64,000 bases of DNA from the NCBI GenBank assembly GCA_942493375.1, contig OW818698.1, positions 4,340,001 through 4,404,000 on the forward strand, read 5' to 3'. Of the stretch, positions 8,622-16,117 are shown piece by piece. Position numbers and translations under genes: made by a program. Every line of letters starts with the position of its first letter. Position 1 is the first letter of the stretch. The notes below the pieces were generated by a model, which worked only from the letters and a program-made list of their open reading frames with translations, was not told where the DNA came from and did no database searches. Origin of the DNA: G942493375 sp942493375 (GTDB lineage: Bacteria > Armatimonadota > UBA5829).

Positions 8622-9347
8622 ATGCGAGTTTTTATTAGTCACATAACGGAAGAGGCGCCAGTTGCTAATCAATTGAAATCAGCACTAACCAAGGATTTTA
8701 GCGGCGTATTTACTGTGTTTGTATCTTCGGATGGGACAAGCATTGCACTAGGTGAAGAGTGGCTTAAATACATTAAAAAAGCATTAAAAGATTGTAGTAT
8801 TCTAATTGTGCTCTGTAGTCCATCATCCATTCATCGACCTTGGGTCAACTTCGAAATCGGTGCGGCATGGCTAAAGAAAATCCCCATAATACCTGTTTGT
8901 CATAATGGTTTGACTGTGAGGGATTTGCCTATGCCATTATCATTACGTAATGGTATATCTTTAGATGATCCTGTAGGGCTTAGATGTTTATATGATTCAA
9001 TTGCTAATAAAGTCTCAATTGCCAATAATTCCTCGTATCAAGTTCCACATTGTGATTTTACCAAGATCATTAATGATCTGAAGATAGCAAACGATCAAAT
9101 AATCAAGTCTGACGAACGGAGTTCAGAAAGTCTCCAGAAAGACCGGATAATCAGCGACAGATTACATCAAGCTCTCTCGCACAATAAATACAAATGGCGG
9201 TCACTGGAACGACTTGCAATTGAGGTGGCTTCTTCTGAGGAAATGGTTGCTGAAAGACTTCTAGCTGATCCGGATGTTGTCTTTAGTAAAGGTATATCGG
9301 GAAAGATCATTGTTGGATTACGCAAGATTGTGCATCCTGGTGAATGA
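8622..9347 (+). CDS. TIR domain protein with C-terminal winged-helix-like segment
   Basis: 241 aa; the start is fixed by GGAGGA six bases before ATG 8622. The TIR domain covers residues 1-135: MRVFISH at the first strand, SSDGTSIALGEEW as the BB-loop region, and SSIHRPWVNFEIGAAW carrying the conserved Glu (E78) that is the NAD-cleaving residue in catalytic TIR domains. A linker follows. The last 60 residues (KWRSLERLAIEVASSEE...) look like a small winged-helix domain seen at the end of other stress and defence proteins. The predicted activity is NAD+ hydrolysis or signal production when triggered. It is 141 nt after the two-gene DUF4365 unit on the same strand and shares its AT-rich composition. 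Confidence 0.8.
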   Translation: MRVFISHITEEAPVANQLKSALTKDFSGVFTVFVSSDGTSIALGEEWLKYIKKALKDCSILIVLCSPSSIHRPWVNFEIGAAWLKKIPIIPVCHNGLTVRDLPMPLSLRNGISLDDPVGLRCLYDSIANKVSIANNSSYQVPHCDFTKIINDLKIANDQIIKSDERSSESLQKDRIISDRLHQALSHNKYKWRSLERLAIEVASSEEMVAERLLADPDVVFSKGISGKIIVGLRKIVHPGE

Positions 9348-9415
9348 TGCTTCTGAAATTGCACGATACTAATTCTTTCTGGATTTCTTGAGATGATAAG
9401 CAGATGATGAGATAA

Positions 9416-10129
9416 ATGGATATGCTCTGGCCAAAAGCCATATTGTTGGATTTTTATGGGACAGTAGTCCGAGAGGATACTGCGGTTTTGCTTAGCATCT
9501 GTGAGGAAGTGGTGCGGGTTGCTGTTTCGGATTTGAGTGTTGAGGATGCTGCAACTTACTGGTGGAAGCAGTTTCCTAAGTTGATTGAGCGGAGCAATGG
9601 GGGAACGTTTTTATCTCAGGTGGAGATAGAGATACTTTCACTGGAGCGGGTGCTGGAACATTTTCAGGTTGAACTTGATGCCCGGGAGCTGCTTGGTCCT
9701 GTTTTTGAGTATTGGAAGAACCCTACTTTGTGGCCGGAGGCACGGGAAGTGCTGGCGGAGTGCGAAGTGCCTGTCTGTTTAGTTTCGAATATCGACAACT
9801 TTGAGCTCTCTGCAGCGCTTGCGAAGTTGGACCTGCATTTTGATATGGTAGTTACGAGCGAGGAGTGCAGGGCTTATAAACCTCACCCGGCTCCGTTTCT
9901 GCGGGCACTGGAATTACTTGGACTGGAGCCTTATGAAGTGTTGCATGTGGGTGATTCACTGGGCAGCGATGTGCGGGGTGCTCAGGCGCTGGGGATTCCG
10001 GCGATGTGGATCAACCGCAATGGGCGTGGCCTGCCTGATGGGTATTCGCCGGAGTATGTTTCACCTGATTTGAGAGGGCTTTTGGGGAATTTGGTGGGAT
10101 TATTTGACGGATCTGTCGGATCTGACTGA
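9416..10129 (+). CDS. HAD-superfamily hydrolase (haloacid dehalogenase-like phosphatase)
   Basis: 237 aa cytoplasmic hydrolase, probably a phosphatase of a small sugar phosphate. HAD motif I is LLDFYGTVV (nucleophile Asp; the usual second Asp is Tyr, as in the DxYGT subgroup). Motif II is CLVSNID, the motif III Lys is in ECRAYKPHPAPF, and motif IV is HVGDSLGSDVRGAQ. A helical cap lies between motifs I and II. The start has no clear ribosome site; ATG 9422 is also possible. The last codons (GSVGSD) and the stop come from a GACGGATCT-type repeat that recurs near 16.05 kb. It probably forms an operon with the URO-D family gene that follows. Confidence 0.85.
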   Translation: MDMLWPKAILLDFYGTVVREDTAVLLSICEEVVRVAVSDLSVEDAATYWWKQFPKLIERSNGGTFLSQVEIEILSLERVLEHFQVELDARELLGPVFEYWKNPTLWPEAREVLAECEVPVCLVSNIDNFELSAALAKLDLHFDMVVTSEECRAYKPHPAPFLRALELLGLEPYEVLHVGDSLGSDVRGAQALGIPAMWINRNGRGLPDGYSPEYVSPDLRGLLGNLVGLFDGSVGSD

Positions 10130-10140
10130 TCGGACGGATT
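10106..10140. repeat. GACGGATCT-type periodic repeat, copy 1
   Basis: Imperfect tandem units of 9-10 bp (GACGGATCT, GTCGGATCT, GACTGATCG, GACGGATTT). It overlaps the 3' end of the HAD gene and provides its stop codon. Copy 2 is at 16052-16087. Confidence 0.75.
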
Positions 10141-10169
10141 TTTGTGTTGGTTGGTGTGAGGGATTTTTA

Positions 10170-11120
10170 TTGGCTAATAGATATGACCGGATTATGAAGG
10201 CTCTTTCTCTTCAGCAGCCTGATGATAAGGTTCCGTGTTATGAGGGGCTTTTATCATGTGCTCAGCATGTGCTGGGGCATCATTTGACTACGAATGAGGA
10301 ATTTGCCCGTGCGGCTGGTGAATCCGAGCGCGAGAGGCTGCGGGGGCAGGTTGTCGATGATTATATTGAGCTTGCTGATACTCTGGACTGGTCCCTGATA
10401 ATGGTCTATGCGCCTTTTGCGGGGCCTGATCATCTGGCGGTGATATCACGGCTCCGTGAATTGGTTGACGGCAAGATTATGGTTGGCTCATGGGTGTGTG
10501 GTGGATCTTATACTATTCCTGAAGGAGCTGACCTGGAGAGGTTCTGTTATTGGCTGTGTGATGAACCTGATGAAGTGCATGAACGTGCGGGGCAGATGGT
10601 AAATACGGCCAATGAGTGGGGCAAACAGTGCATCGACGCAGGCTCGGAGCTGGTTATTCTGGCTAATGATATTGCATTCAACCAGGGACCATTTTTATCT
10701 CCGAAGCAGTTCTCAGAATATGTGACTCCTTACCTTACAGAGCATGTGGCATATCTGAAAAGTCTTGGAGCTTGGGTGGTGTTCCACAGTGATGGCGATC
10801 TGATGCCGGTGCTGGACCAGATTGTAAGCTCAGGCATACACGGATTGAACCCTATTGATCCGATGGCTGGGATGGATATAGCCGAAGTCAAGCGGCTGTA
10901 TGGAGATAAGATAGCTCTTTTCGGCAATGTGCAGTGCGATTTAGTGCACCGAGGACCTTTGGAAGCGATATCTAAGAGTGCCAGATATGCCCTGGAATCA
11001 GCCAAACAAGGCGGCGGCTTAGTTTACTGCACCAGCTCAGAAGTGTTCGAAGATACCCCCTGGGAGAACTATCAGGCAGTAATTGATGCAAGGAACAAGT
11101 GGGGGAATTATGCTGTTTAA
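10170..11120 (+). CDS. Uroporphyrinogen decarboxylase (URO-D) family protein
   Basis: About 316 aa. The TTG at 10170 is preferred as start: GAGGGA lies just upstream, and the protein then begins MANRYDRIMKALSL, the usual URO-D family opening. The frame continues upstream only through repeat DNA. ATG 10194 is the alternative. Family segments are QQPDDKVPCYEGL, VVFHSDGDLMPVLDQI and DKIALFGNVQCDLV near the end of the barrel. The N-terminal PRFP motif of true haem-pathway enzymes is not seen. In sugar gene clusters such proteins are thought to be methyl- or group-transfer enzymes of unknown substrate. The stop overlaps the next gene start by 11 nt, so it is in an operon with the sialidase-like gene. 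Confidence 0.8.
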   Translation: MANRYDRIMKALSLQQPDDKVPCYEGLLSCAQHVLGHHLTTNEEFARAAGESERERLRGQVVDDYIELADTLDWSLIMVYAPFAGPDHLAVISRLRELVDGKIMVGSWVCGGSYTIPEGADLERFCYWLCDEPDEVHERAGQMVNTANEWGKQCIDAGSELVILANDIAFNQGPFLSPKQFSEYVTPYLTEHVAYLKSLGAWVVFHSDGDLMPVLDQIVSSGIHGLNPIDPMAGMDIAEVKRLYGDKIALFGNVQCDLVHRGPLEAISKSARYALESAKQGGGLVYCTSSEVFEDTPWENYQAVIDARNKWGNYAV

Positions 11121-12246
11121 CGAAGTCAAATACCAGGATCCAGCTACTTGGGCGTTTTTGGGAAGTCCGAGCCTGGTGCGGCTTACGAATGGTGAGCTGC
11201 TGGTTACTCATGATTATTTTGGGCCTGGGTGTCCGCATAACCATGAGAATGAAGAGCACCTGACCAGTTTGTATCGTTCTAAAGATAATGGTGTTACGTG
11301 GGTGAATGTTACTCACATTGCCAATGCTTTCTGGAGCACTTTGTTTGTGCACGGCGAATCGGTTTATCTGCTTGGTACTTCTCAGCAGTATGGGTCTATT
11401 GTCATCAGGCGGAGTGAGGATGGTGGGAATACGTGGTCTCATCCGGCGGACGATCTCAGTGGTCGGCTTTTTGCTGGAGGTTTCTATCATGATCCACCGA
11501 ACTACCACTGCGCTCCTGTCCCGGTGCTGGTTAAGAATGGGCGGATATACAGAGCTTTTGAGGACTGCAGTCCATGTATCTGGCCCCGTGGGTTTCAATC
11601 TGCTGTGATCTCGGCTCCTGTGGATGCTGATCTGCTGGATGCTTCCAATTGGACAATGAGCAACAAGCTGCGGTTTGATCCTGAATGGGTGCCTGAGAGT
11701 TGGGGCAGGTTGGAGGCTCCGGGGTGGCTGGAAGGGAACGTGATAGAGGCTCCGGATGGGTCGATAGTGAATATTCTGCGGTTTAATTCCACCCCTCTGG
11801 TGGATAAGGTAGCTGTTGTCCGGGTGGATGACGATGGAAAAGCTATAAGCTTTGACCCTGCAACGGGATTCATCGACTTCCCAGGCGGTATGAGCAAGTT
11901 CACCATACGGTGCGATGCGGCTACTAAACAGTATATTACATTGACCAACAACAATACCGATCCAGACTATCCCAACCAGCGCAATGTGCTTTCGCTTTAT
12001 TCATCATTTGACTTGAAGAAATGGGAGCATCGACTTACACTGCTGGGGGATGATTCGAAACTGGAATATTCGGACTCAATACAGCTGACGGGCTTTCAGT
12101 ATGTGGACTGGCACTTTGATGGGGAGGATATTATCTTCTTGTCACGAACCGCATACGACGGAGCACACAATTTCCACGATGCCAACCGCGTGACTTTTCA
12201 TGTGATTCAGGATTACCGCAGATTTACGCAGATTAGGGAAGGATAG
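11110..12246 (+). CDS. Sialidase/BNR-repeat-like beta-propeller protein
   Basis: 378 aa without a signal peptide, so probably cytoplasmic. The start is ATG 11110, after GGGGAATT and inside the end of the URO-D gene. Asp-box (BNR) repeats are visible as SKDNGVTW and SEDGGNTW, and propeller-like strands run to the end; SPSLVRLTNGELLVTH is the usual first blade. This fold is used by exo-sialidases and related glycosidases or lyases, but I cannot pick out a full sialidase Arg triad, so the activity is open. The C-terminal residues (DYRRFTQIREG) and the stop are encoded by a CGCAGATTTACGCAGATT repeat, so the original end of the protein has probably been replaced. Confidence 0.75.
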   Translation: MLFNEVKYQDPATWAFLGSPSLVRLTNGELLVTHDYFGPGCPHNHENEEHLTSLYRSKDNGVTWVNVTHIANAFWSTLFVHGESVYLLGTSQQYGSIVIRRSEDGGNTWSHPADDLSGRLFAGGFYHDPPNYHCAPVPVLVKNGRIYRAFEDCSPCIWPRGFQSAVISAPVDADLLDASNWTMSNKLRFDPEWVPESWGRLEAPGWLEGNVIEAPDGSIVNILRFNSTPLVDKVAVVRVDDDGKAISFDPATGFIDFPGGMSKFTIRCDAATKQYITLTNNNTDPDYPNQRNVLSLYSSFDLKKWEHRLTLLGDDSKLEYSDSIQLTGFQYVDWHFDGEDIIFLSRTAYDGAHNFHDANRVTFHVIQDYRRFTQIREG

Positions 12247-12460
12247 TAACCACGGAATACACGGAATACACGGAAAAAATTGGGATGGAGAACCGCTAAA
12301 AACGCTAAATGGTTAGTCGTTTTTGACAGGATTAACAGGAAGGGAATTCATTATCTTGTGGATCTTGTTTTGTTGTCCAATAAGTCATCCGCAGATTTCG
12401 CAGATTTACGCAGATTTTTAGGGAGAGAACCGCTAAATACGCTAAACGCGCGAAATTGGG
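12213..12460. repeat. Composite of four periodic repeat families
   Basis: Contains, in order, CCGCAGATTTACGCAGATT (inside the end of the preceding gene), ACGGAATACACGGAATACAC, GAACCGCTAAAAACGC, TTTTTGACAGGATTAACAGG, and another CCGCAGATTTCGCAGATTT block at 12387 followed by GAACCGCTAAATACGC. Each family is a short run of imperfect 9-11-bp units. The open frame across this stretch is only translated repeat. Confidence 0.8.
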
Positions 12461-12498
12461 AATGTTGACTTGGTTATTGTTATGGAGTGAGGGTTGGA

Positions 12499-15381
12499 AT
12501 GAGATTACGATGTTTGTGTGCGGTAGTTTTGCTGCTTGTATTGTTTTGCGTGCCGGTTTGGGCGGTTCGTTGGCAGGCTGATCTTGTTAATACTCCTAAC
12601 CTGCATACTACTACCCTCAGCTTGACTGTTGATTTCAAGCCTCCTTTTCCCGGTGTGGTGAATGTGGATGTTAGTTGTTTGGATAATGGGAGATGGCGGG
12701 GCAGGGTTAGTACGGGGATGCTTTCGAAGGTAACATTCAACTTGAAGCCGGAGGATTTTGTTCTGGTTGTTCCTGGAAACGGGGATGCTCTGCGGTTTGG
12801 GAATGTTGTTGCTGTTGATGTTACGGTGGATGGGGAATCTGACAAGTTAATCAAAGATGTTAATGTGAAGTGGACCGGGAATGACGGGCGGGTGTTGCCC
12901 TGGGAGATAGATCCTGGTCCGGCAGCGATGGGTAAACCGGGGGAGCACTGGTGGCCAGGACTGCACCGGAATAACGGTGGACACTTTGCCTGGCGGTATG
13001 AGCAGAACGGGTTGTTAATCGACAATATTAACTTTTCCAGCATGACTCGGGCCTGGTATTATATGAAACTCGACCGGCGGCCTGAGAGTTTTCAGCTTAA
13101 CTTCGGTGTGCCTGGTGATGTATCGAGTGAGGCTGAGGTTGTGGACAAGGGGGATAAACCTGTTGCTCCGACTGGCCTTGAGCACCAGTTTGAATTGAAA
13201 GGTAAGGATGAAACCTATCTGAACGCGGTTTCTGAGGCTGACTGGACATCTTTCCGGTGGACTAAGCGAATTAAGACCAAATCCGGCAAAGAGTATAAAC
13301 AGGAGCTGAGATATGGGGCGATGGGACTTGGTATACAGGTGGAGACGGATTCCCCTGAGTTTCAGATATCTTTTCAGGATGCATTGAAGACACGGGGACC
13401 TGCGGGGATTGTGGTTCCGACTGCTGGCGGGCCTGTGATTATCAATAAGGCGGAGCAGTTTGATCCTAAACAGATGAGTTCAAACTGGCTGGTGCTCCTT
13501 AATAACGATGGCTATTCTGAGATTCCTATTATGATTGCGTTTCAACATCGACCGACAGCACTGGAATGGACAGCTGAAAGGCTGGTTATTCGACGTGACG
13601 GTGGAGTGGGGACTGTTGCTATTGGGGATCCGTTTGGTGTGACTGTTCAAGCTCCGGATTTACTTTCTAATTGGACTGCTGACTTGAAGCTGGTGCCGGT
13701 TGAGCGGTTGAATGTGTTTAGCGAGATGCTGGCAGCTTATCCATGGAAATGCAAAGAATACTTCTCAGTCAAAGACAGTTGGGTCAATATTCGGGATCAG
13801 ATCGAGTTTCTGCCGTGGAGCGATGACTGGGGGACGAAACCGAAGAAATATAGTCCGCTGCCTCCTCTGGTAGCTCTTTCAGTTAAGAATGGTTATATAA
13901 ACGAGAAGTGTATATCTGGTCTGAAGGATACCGGCGTTTTGACTAAATATGGTCCCCATATGGTATGTACGGGTGGGGAGATCAATTACAGGCTGCCTGT
14001 CCCGGAGAACTGGGACAATGCTCCTCTGGCATCCAAAGGCAAGTCGGAGATGAAACCGATAGCGGACATGCTTGTGCAGACTTTGTCTCAGAAAAAGCAT
14101 GCTACTGATGGTATACCGGCTCCTACGATTTACCCTCATGCCTTTGCTCATGATATGACTACCGGAGGCGTGCGGGCTGCTAACTTTTTGATGACTGCAA
14201 AGGCCAGAGAAGAGATGAATACCTGGGCCAGTAAATCGGCGCTGTCGGCTCTCTTTCCTCAGAATTATCGACTTCGCCGTGATCCTATAACGGGTGCAAC
14301 TTATGTGGCTTGTACGTTTGTTATAAATGCACCTCCATTTGTTCCGAACGGGGAGGGCTCTGCGGATATTGACTACTGGCAGGGAATCACTATGTATGGG
14401 CTCTATACTAATGCCAAATATACTGCAAACTGGGAGACGATGCGGCGGAACTGGCCGGTTATACGATCTATGCTGAGTTATTGGGAGGCGTTGAACAGCT
14501 GGCAGTTGATGGGGCCGGGTGCCCGTGAGGCTGGTGAGATGTTTCATGCTGATATGCCTACTGCAGGATATGCGGGGCTGGTCGGGTTCTATGAGATGGC
14601 GAAACGTTTGGGAACGCCTTACCAGCGGGATTTATCGGCATATTTGCTTGCCAGGAATGCGATCCCTATGGTTGCCAAGTTCAACTTCCGGAAATATGCT
14701 GAGCAGAGCGGTATGAACCATCAGGAGGTTGCGTGGTCACCTGGAATGTGCACGGGATTTGGGGAGAACTTTGTAGCATCGTTTTCGAATATAGATCCAA
14801 CGAAGACCAACTATGAATCATCCGATCCCTGGTGGCAGACTGGAAGTATAGGCCCTCAGAGTTCCCAACCGGAGGTGTTTGACCTGCTCTTTAAACGGTG
14901 CCCGAAGGATATGCTGGCTTTTGAGAAACGGTTTATTGAGCTGTGCCCGAATGATGCGTTTATCCGGTCTGATGATATCCGGTTTATGCCTCATGTAATG
15001 CTCCGGACCTGGTTGAATGGTGATATGCTGGATTCTGCGGTTGATCTGCTAAAAAAGAAAGCCCAGCAGGCATATATGCTGCGTGATGCCCATGTGTTGG
15101 CATTTATTCTGGCAGCGGACTGTCCTGTGAGATTGATAGACTGGTCACCAGCGCTGCCTCTTTCCGGCGTCTGGGATGCTTCTACTAAGACAGCGCGAAT
15201 GGCATTTTCTGTACAGGGTGAAAATGCAGAGGTTAAGTGGGCATCGAAGGCAAAGTTAGTAAGCGTGATGGAGTCCGGAAAACCTGTCAAGACGAGAGTT
15301 ATTTCGATGTTGGATGGGTGGACAGTTTATTTGACTACTATTAAGGCTGGAAAGCACGAACTGGTTGTTATTGTTCGGTGA
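12499..15381 (+). CDS. Large secreted protein, possible alpha/alpha-barrel carbohydrate-active enzyme
   Basis: 960 aa from ATG 12499, chosen over GTG 12487 because a GGAGTGAGGG purine run is well placed for it. The signal peptide MRLRCLCAVVLLLVLFC ends at VWA. Residues about 25-400 look beta-rich and may be sugar-binding or N-terminal beta-sandwich domains. The region about 480-860 is helical with repeated aromatic motifs (DYWQGITMYGLY, TMRRNWPVIRSMLSYWEAL), suggesting a six-hairpin toroid as in several glycoside hydrolases and lyases. I do not recognise the family and cannot name catalytic residues. It is flanked on both sides by the same repeat composite. Its position before the sugar-binding lipoprotein suggests release of sugars for the transporter. 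Confidence 0.6.
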   Translation: MRLRCLCAVVLLLVLFCVPVWAVRWQADLVNTPNLHTTTLSLTVDFKPPFPGVVNVDVSCLDNGRWRGRVSTGMLSKVTFNLKPEDFVLVVPGNGDALRFGNVVAVDVTVDGESDKLIKDVNVKWTGNDGRVLPWEIDPGPAAMGKPGEHWWPGLHRNNGGHFAWRYEQNGLLIDNINFSSMTRAWYYMKLDRRPESFQLNFGVPGDVSSEAEVVDKGDKPVAPTGLEHQFELKGKDETYLNAVSEADWTSFRWTKRIKTKSGKEYKQELRYGAMGLGIQVETDSPEFQISFQDALKTRGPAGIVVPTAGGPVIINKAEQFDPKQMSSNWLVLLNNDGYSEIPIMIAFQHRPTALEWTAERLVIRRDGGVGTVAIGDPFGVTVQAPDLLSNWTADLKLVPVERLNVFSEMLAAYPWKCKEYFSVKDSWVNIRDQIEFLPWSDDWGTKPKKYSPLPPLVALSVKNGYINEKCISGLKDTGVLTKYGPHMVCTGGEINYRLPVPENWDNAPLASKGKSEMKPIADMLVQTLSQKKHATDGIPAPTIYPHAFAHDMTTGGVRAANFLMTAKAREEMNTWASKSALSALFPQNYRLRRDPITGATYVACTFVINAPPFVPNGEGSADIDYWQGITMYGLYTNAKYTANWETMRRNWPVIRSMLSYWEALNSWQLMGPGAREAGEMFHADMPTAGYAGLVGFYEMAKRLGTPYQRDLSAYLLARNAIPMVAKFNFRKYAEQSGMNHQEVAWSPGMCTGFGENFVASFSNIDPTKTNYESSDPWWQTGSIGPQSSQPEVFDLLFKRCPKDMLAFEKRFIELCPNDAFIRSDDIRFMPHVMLRTWLNGDMLDSAVDLLKKKAQQAYMLRDAHVLAFILAADCPVRLIDWSPALPLSGVWDASTKTARMAFSVQGENAEVKWASKAKLVSVMESGKPVKTRVISMLDGWTVYLTTIKAGKHELVVIVR

Positions 15382-15392
15382 CATAAGAAATT

Positions 15393-16020
15393 ATCCGCAG
15401 ATTTCGCAGATTTACGCAGATTTTTTGGAGAACCGCTAAATACGCGAAACGCGCGAAATGGCCATTAGTCATTTTTGACAGGATTAACAAGAATCTCAAG
15501 ATTAACAGGAAAAGGAATTATTTATCCTGGTGTGCTGTATTTTAACTATCCGCAGATTTCGCAGATTTACGCAGATTTTTTGGGAGAACCGCTAAATACG
15601 CGAAACGCGCGAAATGGCCATTAGTCATTTTTGACAGGTTAACAAGATTTACAAGGTTAACAGGAAGGGAATGCTTTGTCTTGTGATCTTGTAGTGCTGT
15701 TCTTTGCATTATCCGCAGATTTACGCAGATTTTTTGGGAGAACCGCTAAATACGCGAAACGCGCGAAATGGCCATTAGTCATTTTTGACAGGATTAACAA
15801 GATTTACAAGGTTAACAGAAAGGGAATGCTTTGTCTTGTGATCTTGTAGTGCTGTTCTTTGCATTATCCGCAGATTTCGCAGATTTAGGCAGATTTTTTG
15901 GGAGAGCCACTAAATACGCTAAACACGCGAAATGGCCGTTTGTCATTTTTGACAGGATTAACAAGATTAACAGGAAGAGAATTATTAATTTTGTGGCTTT
16001 TGGGGTGGATGACAGTATAA
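15393..16020. repeat. Tandem array of four 155-163-bp composite repeat units
   Basis: Four head-to-tail copies start at 15393, 15548, 15711 and 15866. Each unit runs CCGCAGATTTCGCAGATTT, then GAACCGCTAAATACGCG, then TTTTTGACAGGATTAACAAG, then a less repetitive stretch (TTGTCTTGTGATCTTGTAGT). Units 2 and 3 are nearly identical, which points to recent duplication. The same composite, once, precedes the gene to the left. No gene is seen between 15382 and 16117. Confidence 0.85.
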
Positions 16021-16051
16021 TGGGGTGAGGAAAATTTAAGATGGGTGATCT

Positions 16052-16087
16052 GACGGATCTGTCGGATCGGACTGATCGGTCGGATTT
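16052..16087. repeat. GACGGATCT-type periodic repeat, copy 2
   Basis: Nearly the same 35-bp sequence as 10106-10140, here in the leader of the binding-protein gene, about 30 nt before its start codon. Confidence 0.75.
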
Positions 16088-16117
16088 ACATTATGAAAAC
16101 CTAAAAGGAGAGTTGTT

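Noticed and set aside
10170..11120. Haem-pathway uroporphyrinogen decarboxylase (hemE)
   Set aside because: The N-terminal active-site motif of true HemE is not visible and the context is carbohydrate metabolism, so only family membership is claimed.
12280..12468. 62-codon open frame between the sialidase-like and large secreted protein genes
   Set aside because: Entirely made of periodic repeats (translated as SADFADLRRFL and similar) and has no ribosome site.
15393..16020. Tandem array as a CRISPR
   Set aside because: Units are 155-163 bp and similar over their full length, with no short constant repeats and variable spacers; no cas genes.
15831..16028. 65-codon open frame in the tandem array
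   Set aside because: Lies in the repeat array and repeats the same translated motif; no gene features.
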